A DNA stretch of 64,000 nucleotides from Qipengyuania marisflavi (GCF_005884405.1 NZ_VCAO01000001.1:800304-864303), one strand, 5' to 3'. Shown: positions 20,401 to 27,800, counted from the stretch's first letter. Made by a program: numbers and translations. Notes: a model not told the origin generated them from the sequence alone.

Positions 20401-23029
20401 TCGCGCCTTCCGCAAAGCCGCCTGTTACAGCGGCATTTGCAAGGATATCGAGACCGTTGAAGGAAATCCCTGCAGCATCACCGCGCTGGGTGATCGTGAT
20501 GTCGCCAGCGCGCGAAACTAGACCTGTCTGGTCACCGCCAGTGCCCCCATCGACGCTGCTGTCGAGTGTACCCGAACCGCTGAATACGAAATTGCCAGCA
20601 TCCGCCAGCAAGGTGATGTTGCCGCCAATCGAAGCGCCCTGACCCGTCAGGCCTTCATTGTTATAGACACCCGATTGCGCCGAAAGGGTGGTCCCATTGA
20701 TGAAACCGCCGATCGCAAGTGCGGTGATGTTCCCGCCCGTCAGGTCATGCCATTCGGTGGCACCAAATCCCAAGGTGGCACGGGTATCGATACTGACCGC
20801 GCCAACATCGAGGCCGCCGCTGCTGGTGACGATACCAACCGAGCCAGTGGTCCCGCCATTAGCGCTCATGCCATTAGTGTGACTGGAGTTCAGCGCCAGA
20901 GACTCCGCAGTGACTGTGCCGTCGTTCAGCGTGGCGACTCTGATCACATTGCCTGGCGCAGCGGCGCTGACATCGCCGAATGTCGTTGCGTCAATATTGA
21001 TACCGCCAGCAATATTAACTGTCGACCCATCGGCAATCAGGTCGACGAGGCTACGGCCCACCGCTCCGGCAATTGCATTGCCCGCCGCGTCGAAGGAGGC
21101 GACAGCAGAACTATTGGCGGCGACAGAGATCGAACCGATGGTTTGCGTATTGCCATTCAGCCGGACAGCGACATCGCCCGCCACAGCGTCATTGCTTTGC
21201 GCTGTGCTGGCGTCGGTCCCGCGTGATGCGGTGGCGGAACTGTCGATCAACAGCTCGCCCAAATTTGTACGGCCATCGGTTACAAAAAAGCTGGCCGCGC
21301 CCCCCACAGCGTCACCGCCAACAGCAGCGTACAGCGCCCCGACGCTATCTGGATTGATCGCCGCATCGGCGCTGGTATCAATCGCGAGCGTACCAGTAAC
21401 TTGCGCGCGGCTATTGATGCCGGTGACAGCGAAATTAACCGAGCCACCAGTCGCATTGCCCGCTTGTGCTTCGCCAAAACCGGCGCGCGCAAAAGCGCTC
21501 AAGTTCACATTACCGCCGACCAGAAAATCGCCGCCGGTGTTGATATCGACATTGATGGTCCCGCCGGTCGCATTGCCACCAATCCCGCCAGCACTGCTGT
21601 CGTTGACGCCAAGCCGCGCGGTACTGGCAGTGAAGTTTTCGCCAACAACTATGCCGTTGATGATTGCATCGTCATCGCGGCCGACATCGTCAGCGGTAAT
21701 GTTGATGGTGCCGCCGACTGCCCCGCTGCCTGCCCCCAGTGATACCGATCCGAAGGCAAAGATATTGCCGCCGTTGATCGCTTCAAAATCGATCTGATTA
21801 GCCGCCTGGATCGTCAAATCCGCAGTATTTGTGGCGCCGCCAATGGTGATCTGTTCAGTTGTACCCGCTGCCGAAAACAGCACATCATTGCTGGATGAGA
21901 TGAAAGTCGAGGAATTGAACTGCGCCGGGCCGACATCGACATTGCCGGTGCCGGTTCCAGTAGGAGCTCCGGTGCCCAGCACGACTGTCCCATTCACCAC
22001 GCCCGCACTGGTCGCTTCCGCGTAACCCAGCGTCCCGCCGACCAACATGGTCATGACCTGGTTTTTGGGCACAGCCACCAATTGAGTCCAATGCACATCA
22101 CCGCCGCCGGTCGATGCCGGTCCGCCGGTCGTGCCGGTATGGACGATCCCATTCGCGTCTTCACTGCCGACATCCACTGCCAGGCTCAGCAAGCCGGCAT
22201 TGATGGTCAGCGTGCCTTGTTCAGCCGCCGCCAGCAACGCGCTGCCATTGACGTCAATCGTACCGCCCTGCTCGATCCGCGGCGCGAACATAGCGACGTA
22301 ACTGCCTTCGACCGCATTCGCCAGAACTCTGGCGCCGCCCTGGATGATGATCGAGGATCCCGGATCGGTGATACCAAGGAAATTGACCTGGTTCCCACCG
22401 GCACCGATCGTTTCGATATTGCTGGTGGACAGCAGCAGGCTGCCAACATTGAAACTCGCAGTCGAGTTGACCAGAATTCCGCCGGGGCTGTAAAACCAGA
22501 TGTTCCCGCCAATACTCCCGTCAGTCGCGCCGATGCGGCTGGAAACATTGCCGCCAAAGGCGATGCCGCGATAATCGCCGGTGGCACTTGGCGCTGTGAA
22601 AATCCGGTTGAGCACAACATAATCGGCAGCTGGGCCAACAAAGGTCAGATTTGTCCCATTGGGCAGGAAATTGACGTAATCCAGCGTATCGTCGAGCGAG
22701 AGCGTGTCCAGTGTCGTCCAGTTGATGATCGTTTCCTGGTTCAACACCGTCACGACATCGGAAACCGGGCTGGTCGTATGCGTGCCGCGTGCCGGTGTCA
22801 GGTCGCTGTCTGCCTGAACCGACCGCGTCCCGTTTTCGCGCGGTGCGACACTTTGCGCAGATGCCTCGCTCGCGCCGAACGCAATCATCGTGGTCGACAA
22901 GGCCAGCACCGAACCCTGCATCATCAGCCGCTGCCGCCGAGTGCGATGGGCGCGCGGTGTCTGGTGCAAGCTGTTGATATGGTGCGCTGGCATCGGCAGC
23001 GCTGCGGTGGTTGCCTTACGACCCGACAT
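5495..23029 (-). CDS. Giant TpsA exoprotein (filamentous haemagglutinin family, 5844 aa)
   Basis: A 5844-residue two-partner-secretion exoprotein. The start is the ATG two bases after the tpsB stop, with GGGGGA upstream; the longer frame begins at a GTG inside tpsB. Residues 1-58 form an extended signal peptide (basic RTRRQR, hydrophobic VLALSTTMIAFGA, then ASEASAQ). Residues about 80-300 are the haemagglutinin-type TPS domain, ending in YSPGGILVN and VGSLLLSTSN. The body is beta-helix-like Gly/Ala/Thr/Ser/Asp repeats. It includes two glycine-rich PGRS-like blocks (nt about 19020-20300 and 16060-17340) and long near-identical repeats (nt about 8150-12800). The C-terminus has a Cys pair, a run of prolines (VIPPPPPPIDP) and a strongly acidic tail. 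It is probably exported by the adjacent TpsB as a surface fibre or adhesin; the ligand is unknown. Confidence 0.9.
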   Translation of the reverse strand: MSGRKATTAALPMPAHHINSLHQTPRAHRTRRQRLMMQGSVLALSTTMIAFGASEASAQSVAPRENGTRSVQADSDLTPARGTHTTSPVSDVVTVLNQETIINWTTLDTLSLDDTLDYVNFLPNGTNLTFVGPAADYVVLNRIFTAPSATGDYRGIAFGGNVSSRIGATDGSIGGNIWFYSPGGILVNSTASFNVGSLLLSTSNIETIGAGGNQVNFLGITDPGSSIIIQGGARVLANAVEGSYVAMFAPRIEQGGTIDVNGSALLAAAEQGTLTINAGLLSLAVDVGSEDANGIVHTGTTGGPASTGGGDVHWTQLVAVPKNQVMTMLVGGTLGYAEATSAGVVNGTVVLGTGAPTGTGTGNVDVGPAQFNSSTFISSSNDVLFSAAGTTEQITIGGATNTADLTIQAANQIDFEAINGGNIFAFGSVSLGAGSGAVGGTINITADDVGRDDDAIINGIVVGENFTASTARLGVNDSSAGGIGGNATGGTINVDINTGGDFLVGGNVNLSAFARAGFGEAQAGNATGGSVNFAVTGINSRAQVTGTLAIDTSADAAINPDSVGALYAAVGGDAVGGAASFFVTDGRTNLGELLIDSSATASRGTDASTAQSNDAVAGDVAVRLNGNTQTIGSISVAANSSAVASFDAAGNAIAGAVGRSLVDLIADGSTVNIAGGINIDATTFGDVSAAAPGNVIRVATLNDGTVTAESLALNSSHTNGMSANGGTTGSVGIVTSSGGLDVGAVSIDTRATLGFGATEWHDLTGGNITALAIGGFINGTTLSAQSGVYNNEGLTGQGASIGGNITLLADAGNFVFSGSGTLDSSVDGGTGGDQTGLVSRAGDITITQRGDAAGISFNGLDILANAAVTGGFAEGANFIGDGGNAQGGTILIDLLDEDTVTADLSVQANGTGGQGGSIAATAGAATGTGGTGAGGSITLNVGGRSLTTSGASLEAIGTGGAGGEGYETSNAGSAGAGGLGRGGSILVNATNGDISSTGSFAINAFGQGGAGGSGYGVSAGRGGNSQGGNASFVLDGANLLIASGALEINAYAAGGAGGNSQADFGEFRAEGEAGGDGGDAFGGTATYRDISGSTDVTVVALDTTATGGNGGQHIPLEFDYAGDGGAGGSGTGGSTNVILSRSDASSIGYALDARGTGGEGSLGIVSGAGGDGIGGNASLAVENAAVIIGNSSLLASGAGGNARDSQGDGADGAAGGRGTGGSASITADGAVTQLSSSSAVNLGADGTGGVGGRGGSSNDAAGSGGFGGAGGLGTGGTIALSADNGATLAYTAGSSVNARGFGGAGGAGGDNFSNIGGMGGAGGGAVGGSIAFSASTGSTITVQSFEGDNQLNANAIGSTGGDGGLGTFESSFTPGSNGFAIGGDIALLSTGDGSDLTFTGNLIADASAVGAQDTRADASGADATGGSITAEAALGAAFTVTGGFWADATTLAAIGEAGAGTGTGGSIDLVMSGAGSSFDLLGQFDNSFPLGPRGNSLYANASAYEPQSGVPEIRTLVGGDTIGGTITLDFADGSSSFAANTGLVADAGASNPSSAPGQDPALFINPASATGGTIAINLTNSINVWNGNVRAAVNAFAFGGQATLGQITGVLNNAVLDLGANSLSMRTYTAGEIAIVDPVAIDLQVLNGSTLSAGSVSLFADAGHGISTNTIQTGDISMLVDNSAVNVLTGGISIGTEAQAFRFPSVATNTTGADAVAGDVTFVAQNGSVISGNVQLQSFATSDSGPSGGDSTSGTLTYVLADSTHTGGAFGAALEMFSLADGLGGQDIGGSGGRALAGDMNVTISGAANFTGDMAFSNSLLTSYNGGNSGALGAAEAGDVTIDILGGSVNVGTLDFTTSMGADIGGPATAGSDQFGGDFNLTVSGGDFSAASTAIFGDMFGGEGGEAADRAGGTPGAGGAAVSGNVTVTNAGTGALALGDFTVSNSAFGGQGGAGSTGPGGFTGGAGGLAFGGTTTLTGLIDYSALSVTSQSTGGDGGAADLGGTGGRGGTAFGGNLTIDSPGALTNTISLVFSGAAVGGAGADGDSGGTGGAGGAGLGGDFTIALTGTGDLAPVLETLTADTTGTGGAAGAGGSGTAAVSGGAGGTGGAGTAGDVTFTISGAGAVFNTIGMNFNLDASALGGVGGTGGANLLGGTSGNGGLGGNATGGNYSVNVNDGALLDISAAEETFQSVGQGGDGGAGGALDLTNGGTAGGGGNGGDGTGLQVRVTKNGGDLVAGDLTLLSLGVGGNGGAGGTDGGALSGTAGNGGAGTGDIVLLANAFTIGGSTTANDFVMRSQGIGGSGALAGASTAGSVIYQSTVANPANVLDFASLTLEALGDDGTGVVVFGPNSTPTTVSGNADFTSSDDLFFVPDGGAQLVVGGSVFLSASNDIVMSHSNAPSAGFLSLDVGGSFFAAAGGNFSADLGTIVQAGDLLSIRAEGNLDADDLRAGDSIDLSAGQNLTVTDLTITGPVRTFPLSGGVAVANGIRLEAGNTEIAIGLYDPTAQLTINGNVTSTGDITMTSGGQAIIAGGADVSSDNGISIITGDDIILGAGATLTAAANPANSPDTANPFTGSGNLVLAAGLLVETGRMEAPLTTPISSIVLDGTINSNAFSTIMTANAIDGLDSTITAASLTADINDAPAAGAPQSNDAGLLSANCLEGSICLGSVAVDNQFQIGQASNNDVIQLIVEQPNLAANRILITTRNDIVMGTSGFPTTLTANDQFLLASTSGNVNLFDATVTSNQIDISAAGSLLGTGSLISPNDIGITVGQDINLALLDTGGQLTNVGDTGGPFETAYAVPGSLDIGTYIQRGATGVRITAGGDISFGEIQTNGARTIALLADAGDVFLGAVTPANQITLAGDNVMFGDLSTVSQGIDITADNGDVAGGSLDSAQLLSVSGNAVNVGDLSSGAAMDITALAGDLTAGAVSSGAAATLDASGNVTTGDISAAGLGLQVSAGGYIAVGTVSTTGAVASIGINAGGAVDFTSVTSSSLLTITGTDITGGDVQGDDQTEVTGETVAIGNVTSANGFVIVESTVGDVSAGDITSDTLGVTVTSAGAANLGNLTGSNVNVTTAGDATLADTLARANLTFEIGGNLVSGALVSQSASPGLSVTVGGDADVTSASSNGLFDFTVGGALTGGDFFGGNQTNVDAGSVNLTSLVSGGAITVAANAGDVTIGTLDANGNLRVDAAGQAIIGQSDSLFATRIFASSIDLGGANSGGLMLLDAATGAVTVTGTLDAGASLTINAATTVTLGDAAAGAGFALTAADDVTFGTITATDGDAQVTSTGGSVSGTSLLAIAPIGSAGTDRAIIDAAGDITLTGMAQSVDDGVFLTAGGAISVNDIQARDQIRATAGTGAVTIGTITQDLAGFDTILRGSAVSLNSGTLGGSLVMDALAGNVAISGTVTVGEVIDLDATGGISIGTLAAQGGDFTADAGGAITYGAASATGDLAFTAGGAITGGDLDAGGALTLNGADIVIGAASADAIAITGNALTSDLLDAGATILVDASGDVSIANLLSGGQTDITGASVQLGGGDIGGALAVTATAGALTQTGRIDIAGAASFNADAGDIVLGTVVADDTLQVLASGNIDAFALTGAQAGTGDLIVDAGGAVTVDRAFMYNSGGTARIAGSSVSLTTGRFSGRLTMTARTGDITSGGVITADQTASFIASGDVALTGVDAVGGIAIDAGANATYDELISDRGDVTIATAGDVTGRRAIVGVAGADASLLIDAGGTATLTGLHRGRSGVSITADTIDAADVRSAQGDIEITANGLASIGNVTTPVGLATITGASVVLDQATFSSGLSVTATAGDITGTGNLNGNLAAGYAALSATGDIAIGSVSNDGAITLDAGGSASFAELYSRDGSIAVNAGGDITGSTVVADDSFGTGGIDSVTLTAGGDVTLDQTITVFNGYSGAADDFTINAGGAVSLVTIDAVGAFAVDAAGTVAVDSFSSGASTTISGSDVSVGSGAVGGDLALTVTAGDLDATGALTVGGGIDLDASGAIAIGTLAAQGGDFTADAGGAITYDAASATGDLAFTAGGAITGGDLDAGGALTLSGADIAIGAASADAIAITGDALTSDLLDAGTTVVVDASGDVTVIAVQSGDQTDISGNVVDLGSFTTGAATSIAGASVSIGSGTSGGDLTIDASAGDVVLGGAVTSAGGMTIGAAGSLQAATLDAQGGALSILADNVSLDTGSGANGVLVQANGDIAFGSLTSDNRNVELTAGGSISGDTAIARAVSGDGGFDRVIMDAGGDITMSGVVQSVFDGVFLTAGGAIDLADVRSSDRIQIAAGGTLDIAALVQSDGGFATTLSGSFVTLGDVQTGGSATIDAGLGLLIGTASIGNGLVANSAGDVTFTSIETSNDDAEINAAGSISGGDIAALAVSGEGGLDRVILSAGGDIAISGTVLSATDGVFATAGGDFAAGTVDAQDTVSIDVGGAVTIDDVFQRVAGSDATISGASIALGRATIASSFTATANSGDIAVSGPLSVGGTAVIDAANDVSLASASAAGLDVTAGGAIGFGSLISDLQIALTADGAINGGTLDAATTLTASAGSTLDITTATAGGAASLDAQAITYNAIIAGGPVTLAARSGGITGTESGDITSGGAIGLSAAGDILVGTLAAQGGDISADADGAIAYNAALATGDLAFTAGGAIAGGDLDAGGALTLSGADIAIGAASADTIAITTGADILFDSLTANAAITLAATIGTIGANAGPGDITSGGDVTLDAQVLALGDVSSGGSLNATSSVGDASFGAVDAAADITVSAAGGASLTSAISGGNTSLTGTTISLASGDIGGDLALDATAGDLDATGALTVGGGIDLDASGAIAIGTLAAQGGDFTADAGSAITYDAASATGDLAFTAGGAITGGDLDAGGALTLSGADIAIGAASADAIAITTGADILFDSLTANAAINLAATNGTIGANAGPGDITSGGDVTLTAQDIALGDIAAGGAISAAATSGDADFASLTASSDIAVVAAGTPTIGALSSGGDTSITGASVTLSQGDVGGDLSLTSTTGDVDARGTVTAGGAITLSSAGAVQFDTLNAAGGDLTANAAGDIDFAAANAAGSVTLASSGGALNGGNVTAGSAIALSGTAISLGDLDAGTALTADAFGGDLAIGDASAGAAGIDLTASGGVSSGDLAASGPIAVDAGSTLVLGNVTGGAIALTAGGAIGVGIVSSTDDLTISGSEIAVTSANAAGDTSLLARSGAVTADAATAGGRLSVTAQGAIMLGDAVGDNIALTATNGALTITNDLRSTAAGPVDVTLSGTSIAITDSNGVRISSAEATGGTLAILAADTIVIGSGQAADNVSLNSSGGSVLAGTIVAGADAGPSSEVDGSITISAAQDATGALTAASRIGVTAGGDITLGQSTAGTSITLDSGADTVIAGAVAAGTDIAANAGGVFDIIGANSSLVAGLALDIVAQERFLTEGLASGERIVITSGDVVITDSGQLGDASRTQSIVLSNLGAPVTLGGDGSAAGYVVDASEFARIFSGGDVAISATGGVTVDSFTVSVGGQERSGTIGSAGSFTIDSQASIDVIGALDLTNAGAENTLGLRAADTIRVQETGNLRVTDADDTLTGLIALEAANIAMGSDAALGDFEGSSMADLGTALGTPTNVTSVAGFIQADTINFTVSDRLLIQNTGASSEFADRRGFTANTVNITADDDGQINGIAINGTIGGVTGLDAIELANIAGDFDADSTINGCLIGNPASCIPVIPPPPPPIDPVFGTPIQDLLEENIREDNDEALGVDPVGTMLVMLDDPTTDEDDPLIDDPVTGAGNDDLWNGTQDEECDQDDEDPCPVETPEEELEPAE
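8151..8555. repeat. Internal tpsA repeat, copy A
   Basis: One of four long, closely similar segments of the tpsA gene. On the coding (minus) strand it encodes the SATGDLAFTAGG, GGDLDAGGALTLSG and GADIAIGAASADAI units. The first part (to about 8310) is nearly identical to the start of copy B, including TTGADILFDSLTANAA. The second part matches copy C, including the GGDFTADAG unit. The boundaries are by eye. Confidence 0.7.
8793..9120. repeat. Internal tpsA repeat, copy B
   Basis: Second copy of the long tpsA repeat. It encodes ATGDLAFTAGGAIAGG, DLDAGGALTLSG and then TTGADILFDSLTANAA followed by GPGDITSGGDVTL, shared with copy A. It is somewhat more diverged than the others (ISADADGAIAYNAAL replaces FTADAGGAITYDAAS). 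The boundaries are by eye. Confidence 0.7.
10700..11050. repeat. Internal tpsA repeat, copy C
   Basis: Third copy of the long tpsA repeat. It encodes FTADAGGAITYDAAS, ATGDLAFTAGGAITGG and GADIAIGAASADAI, then runs into ITGDALTSDLLDAG and VDASGDV, shared with copy D. The boundaries are by eye. Confidence 0.7.
12465..12800. repeat. Internal tpsA repeat, copy D
   Basis: Fourth copy of the long tpsA repeat. It encodes FTADAGGAITYGAAS, the shared ATGDLAFTAGGAITGG, GADIVIGAASADAI, and the ITGNALTSDLLDAG and LVDASGDV extension also seen in copy C. The boundaries are by eye. Confidence 0.7.
16060..17340. repeat. Glycine-rich PGRS-like block 2 of tpsA
   Basis: On the minus strand this encodes about 425 residues in which Gly-rich runs such as GGQGGAG, GGTGGRGG, GGTGGAGGAGLGG and GGDGGAGG alternate with short strand-like segments (for example VTFTISGAGAVFNTI). 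The spacing is roughly 50-60 residues per unit. In DNA this shows as recurrent gccgcc/ccgccg triplet tracts on the plus strand. Confidence 0.7.
19020..20300. repeat. Glycine-rich PGRS-like block 1 of tpsA
   Basis: On the minus strand this encodes about 425 residues of repeated units. Each has a Gly-rich loop (GTGGAGGEG, GQGGAGGSG, GGVGGRGG, GGAGGLGTGG) followed by a strand such as GGSITLNVGG or GGTIALSADNG. The unit length is about 55-70 residues. It resembles the amino-acid style of mycobacterial PGRS domains, but here it sits inside a TPS exoprotein. Confidence 0.7.
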
Positions 23030-23031
23030 AA

Positions 23032-24864
23032 TCAATTCCCCCACGGTGCAAGTTGCACAGTCAGTGTGAGTAGAGCGCGAACGTCACCGCGGCGCGTTGC
23101 CAGCGGTGCCCGCTCAAGCGGTGCGGCGATAAAGGCCTCGACCGAGGCACGGTTTCCCAAAGTTGCCCGCGCGCCGCCGCCAATCGACGTCAGCGTCTGC
23201 GGATCGCCCGCAACATTCTTGGTGTAAGTGCCGATATGATCGACGAATGCGAACGGCTGGATCGCAATCCCGCCCCGGCTTTCCGGCATCAGCGAGCCAT
23301 AGGCAATTTCCGCCTGCACGCCATAACCGCTGTCGCCAATCACCGCGCCTGGATCGTAACCGCGCCCGACAGTGTAATTGCCGCCTGATATCTGCTCATA
23401 CCCCAGCAGGGCATCGGGCGAATATTGCGCGCGTGGACGCAGCGAGAATCGGAGCAACGGCGTTGGCCGGAAATCCATGCTGGCCTGAGCGCGCAGCACA
23501 AAGCCAGCCGGGTCGGCATCAAGTCGGCTGAGCGGAACCACGCCCGGCTGCTGACAGGCGATAAAGGCGGGGCCGCAGGAATCGCTGGCACCCAGAATGC
23601 CCACGCCCTGGCGAATTTCGACCGATCCGCCAAACGCCATGCGCGGTTCGAACACGCTGTAACCATCGCGGCCCACCAGGCTGGCACGGTCGATCGTATT
23701 CAGCTCTGCACGCAGGAAGCCCACCCGCAGCTTGTCCTGCGACAGCGGCAGACCTGAAAAGTCGATAGTCTGGTCGATCAGGTCAAAACCGCCGGTCACC
23801 AGCACATTGCGGGTCTGGGTACGCAGCACGGGATAGGATGCAAAGATACCGGCCACCAATGTGTCCGACGTAAACGGATCGGGGCCGGGGAGATCGGGAT
23901 GGGTCCACGCCATTGTGACACCGCCGCCAAAGGTCAGCCCTTCGCCGCCAACACGGAACAAATGGCTTGCCTGAACCACCTGCTGTTCCTTGGGATCGGC
24001 AGTCATAAAACCGCTGATCGTGGTTTCATCACCCAGCCCCGTGAGGCCGTTAAAGCGCGCGCGCAGCAGGCCGCCAAACCGCCCGACATCGCGTGAACCG
24101 AAGTTCTGCACATTCACATCGGCATAGACCGGCGTGCGCACCACATTCACCACGCCCACCACATCACCTGCCACTACAGCGGCGCCCGGCCCTTCGTCGC
24201 GCGGCGCGGGCCGCAGCGTCAACCGGACATCCAGCCCCGGAATATCGCGCGCCAGCAACAGATAGCGTTCGGCATCATTGATGTTGAACACCGGCGCGCC
24301 GACCAGTTTGTCGAGATATTTCTTCAGCGCATATTCGGATGGCCCGGCATCGCCGCGCACCTGCACGGCGGTCATCCGCGCCAGCACCGCATCCAGATCG
24401 ACAACGCCGTCCTCGATGCTTTGCACCGGGATCTGGACCGACGCGAGATAGCCTGCGCGGCGCAGCGCAGTCGCCGCCCGATCGCGGATTTCGCACACGG
24501 CGGCCACGGGTAAAGTCTGGCCCGTCATATCGGCATAGCTGGCGGTAACCAGTGCGGGATCAACAGCCTCAAGCCCGCTGAAACGGGCTTCGCGGAAAGT
24601 GAAACTGATGTCGGCAAATTGCGGATCGGCCAGCGGGCACGGCGCGCGTTCGATTCCGTCTTCCACTGACAGCGGCTGCGCAGGCGCACGCAATTGCTGG
24701 TCCAGCTGCTCGCGCTGCACCTCTTCGCGCGTCGGCGGTTGCACAGACTGCGCCGCTGCGGGTGCGGCAGCCAGCATGGTCCCGGCCAGCAGGATTGCAC
24801 TCACACTGCGGCAAGCCGGAAAGGATCGGACATTCATTGTCATTATCGTGCTTCTCTTTGTCAT
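23032..24864 (-). CDS. TpsB outer-membrane transporter (ShlB/FhaC/HecB family)
   Basis: A 610-residue Omp85-superfamily transporter that moves the TpsA partner across the outer membrane. It has a signal peptide (hydrophobic AILLAGTMLAAAPAAAQ) and a periplasmic part of about residues 60-240 with two POTRA-like regions, including FREARFSGLEAV and the VEDGVVDLD-type stretch IQSIEDGVVDLD. A beta-barrel follows from about 260 to the end. The conserved barrel loop motif (VRGY in FhaC) appears as VGRGYDPG, preceded by GGNYT. Its ATG overlaps the TGA of the CHAT gene (ATGA), and tpsA starts two bases after its stop, so the three genes form one translationally coupled unit. An internal ATG seven codons in (MNVRSFP region, AGAGAAG upstream) is a possible alternative start. 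Confidence 0.92.
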   Translation of the reverse strand: MTKRSTIMTMNVRSFPACRSVSAILLAGTMLAAAPAAAQSVQPPTREEVQREQLDQQLRAPAQPLSVEDGIERAPCPLADPQFADISFTFREARFSGLEAVDPALVTASYADMTGQTLPVAAVCEIRDRAATALRRAGYLASVQIPVQSIEDGVVDLDAVLARMTAVQVRGDAGPSEYALKKYLDKLVGAPVFNINDAERYLLLARDIPGLDVRLTLRPAPRDEGPGAAVVAGDVVGVVNVVRTPVYADVNVQNFGSRDVGRFGGLLRARFNGLTGLGDETTISGFMTADPKEQQVVQASHLFRVGGEGLTFGGGVTMAWTHPDLPGPDPFTSDTLVAGIFASYPVLRTQTRNVLVTGGFDLIDQTIDFSGLPLSQDKLRVGFLRAELNTIDRASLVGRDGYSVFEPRMAFGGSVEIRQGVGILGASDSCGPAFIACQQPGVVPLSRLDADPAGFVLRAQASMDFRPTPLLRFSLRPRAQYSPDALLGYEQISGGNYTVGRGYDPGAVIGDSGYGVQAEIAYGSLMPESRGGIAIQPFAFVDHIGTYTKNVAGDPQTLTSIGGGARATLGNRASVEAFIAAPLERAPLATRRGDVRALLTLTVQLAPWGN

Positions 24865-27800
24865 TCGCCAACCTGCGCCAGCGCCAGTGTTCCAGCAGCT
24901 TCCACAGCCGCCGTCGCGGTCGATTTGGCCAGCAGCATCCGTTCGGCATCACCGATGATGGCGAACCCGCCCCAATAGAACGGGTGCGACGTGATCGCCT
25001 GATCCATCAGGGCAAACTGCGATTCCCGCAGCGCCTGCCCCACCGGCTTGGCCTCGCCAGCGCGGAACATGCCGTTCATCAGACGCTGGGTGGCGTCATA
25101 CTCGTCCGGCGCGGGCCAGTGGCTGGCCATGACCGAACGGCCACCGGCACCGATGAAGGAGCGTACCAGACCATCCAACGCAGTGCCGCCGCCGCTGCCG
25201 ACACCGGCGTCGCGCGTGGCCTCGATGCTGGCCTTGCCCGCCGTGTCACAGGCCGACAGGATCACCAGATCGGCATCCAGATTGAGGTCGAAAATCTCGC
25301 GGAAGCTGAGCAGTCCGTCGGACCCTTCGCCGCCGAACGATGTCAGCAGCGCCGGGCGTGACGGGCATGGCGGCGCAGGGGGCGTAACCAGCCCATGCGT
25401 GGCGAAATGGAGCACCCGGTAGTCGGCGATGTCGTCCATCGCGACGATCTGCTGATCGGTAAATTCCGCCCCCGTGATGATCCGTGAACGGCCTTCACCA
25501 ACAATCCCGCGCGCCACATTCAGCTCTGCCGGGTCAATCGGCCGGTTCCATTCAGCGGCAGTCCAATGGCAACGCTCTGCCCCGCCTTCCAGCATCGCCT
25601 GTATCGCCGGTGATGGTGCTGAACCAACCGGCGTATTGTCGCCAAAGCCCAGATATTCGCGGGTGGCGGCAGACGGGCTGGACGCGCGCGCATCGACAAA
25701 AGCCTGCGCCGATACCGCCGTGCTGACGCGCAGGTCGCGGGCGAGCCAATTGACGCCGGTGAAATCATAGGGGTCGCTGCCCGATACCGCGCTGCGTGCC
25801 TGATACTTAGCCACCGAGGCGTCGTCCGCCACCAGAATATCGATCGGCAAACGCAGCATCGCGCCATCGGGTTCAAACACCAGATGCTGCACCTTGGCGA
25901 GCCGGTCTGCCACCGGGCCAAACAGGCTGACATACAGCTCGCGCGCGGCCTCGATGTCATAGGGATAGGTCAGATATTGCCCATCTTCATAGGCCGAGAT
26001 CGAGTAGCGCAGCAGATCAACTTTGAGGTCGAGCTCTTCCTCATCCAGATCTAGGCGATAGGCTTTCGCGCCCTCGCTATCGGCGAAAAATACGAACGGC
26101 CGCCCGGCCACCATTGCCAGCCGGACATAGGCCTCACCCGGACCCAGTGTCTTGCGGAAGTCTTCCAGCGCCAGCGAACGGGGTGCGACCACCCGGTATT
26201 CGGGGAATTGCGCGAGCCGCGCCTGCGTCTGCAATTGTTCGCTTTCCAGCACGGCAATCTCGTCAGCCAGATTGGCGCGGACCAGCTTGAGGTCGCCGGT
26301 CTGCTCGATCTTGCCCAGAGCGATGGCACGGATGCGGCGGCGCTCGATATCGCGTGACAGATCGTTCGACTGGCGGAACAGGCGCGATGCCTCGTCGGAA
26401 CGCGCGCTCAGCTCGCGCGCCAGAATGGCCTGCGTTTCCGCCACGCCGGGCCGGACCAGCACCTGTGTCGCGGCAAAGAAATCGGCGGCGGCTTCGGGAT
26501 CGCTTTCCACCCGCTCTGCCAGATATTGGAAATAGGGTGCCAGCTGGTTGGCAAAGCCGGTGGCGGCATTGGTCCGGCCCACCGCACGCGCAATCACCTC
26601 GTGGTAAATCGTGTTGGCTTCGTCCTCACCGCCCGACCGCAGCAGCAATGCCGCCAGCCGCGCCTTGGCACCAGCCTGCGCCTTGCGTTCGGGATATTGC
26701 GCCTCCAGAATATCGACGGCATTCCGCAGATACAGTGTCGCATCGCCGATATCGCCGCGCGATTCCGCAATCGCCGACAGCTCGCCCAGCACCTGCGCGC
26801 GCAACCGTGCAATCGACGTCACCCGGCCATCGCGCACTGCCACCGCCTGCGACCAGGCATCGAGCAGCGCCGTGCGAGCCTCATCGTTGCGCCCCTCCAG
26901 CCGCAGCGCCGTGCCCAGCAATTGCAACGCCTGCGCGTCGATGATCTGTGCGCGTTCCATCTCGCTCAGCTTCAGCTCGTCGACATAGCCCAGCAGACTG
27001 CCATCGCCCTGCGCGCTGTTCAGGCGGCTGGAGATCGGGATGCTGATTTCAAGCCTCTCGATCAGCGCCTGTGCATCGGGCAGCGTCATCGCCAGCTTGC
27101 GGTCCAGCCGCTGAACCGCTGCCTCAGGCGCATTCTGGTTGAGGAAATGGATTGCTTCAAAATTGCGCTGCAACCGTGCGGTGATGGGGTCTTGTGCGGT
27201 CAGTTCGGCAGCTTCGATAAACAGCCGGTCTGCCTCGGCAAAATCGCCCAAATTGCTTTTCTGCAAGGCGCGGTTGACCAGAAATTCGCCCGCATCGACG
27301 CCGCTGTCCTCATCACCCGAGAGGCGATCCTGTAAAGTCTCGAAATAGGCAGAGGCTTCGGCATATTCACCGCCCAGATTGCGGCGATACCCCTCGGCCA
27401 GCGCCTGTCCCGGCTCCAGCGTCTGCGCCTGAATGCGCGCGAAGGACAGCGAGTCGGTGATCGAGGTGGTGGCAATCGTCACTTCGCCTTCGACGATCCG
27501 GTTCGCCAAGATCGATTTCAGCGCCAGCATGGTGGCGCTGTCATAGGCGGCGAAGCCTTCGGCCAGATATGTCGTGTCGCCGCGGTCCAGCTGCACTAGG
27601 CTCCATGCCAATTCGGTCCCGGTAACCTGACAGACGCGCGCCTGAGCGCCGGCAATTGCAGCGCTTGCGGTGGCCGCAGCGGTGCAGCTGACCGGCTCCC
27701 GCCGATGCGGGGCAATTAGTGCGACCGGATCTGCACCCACAGCGGCACCTCGGGTGCGGTCAAAGGCGTAAATGGTGGCAACCGGGCTGGCCGAATCGCG

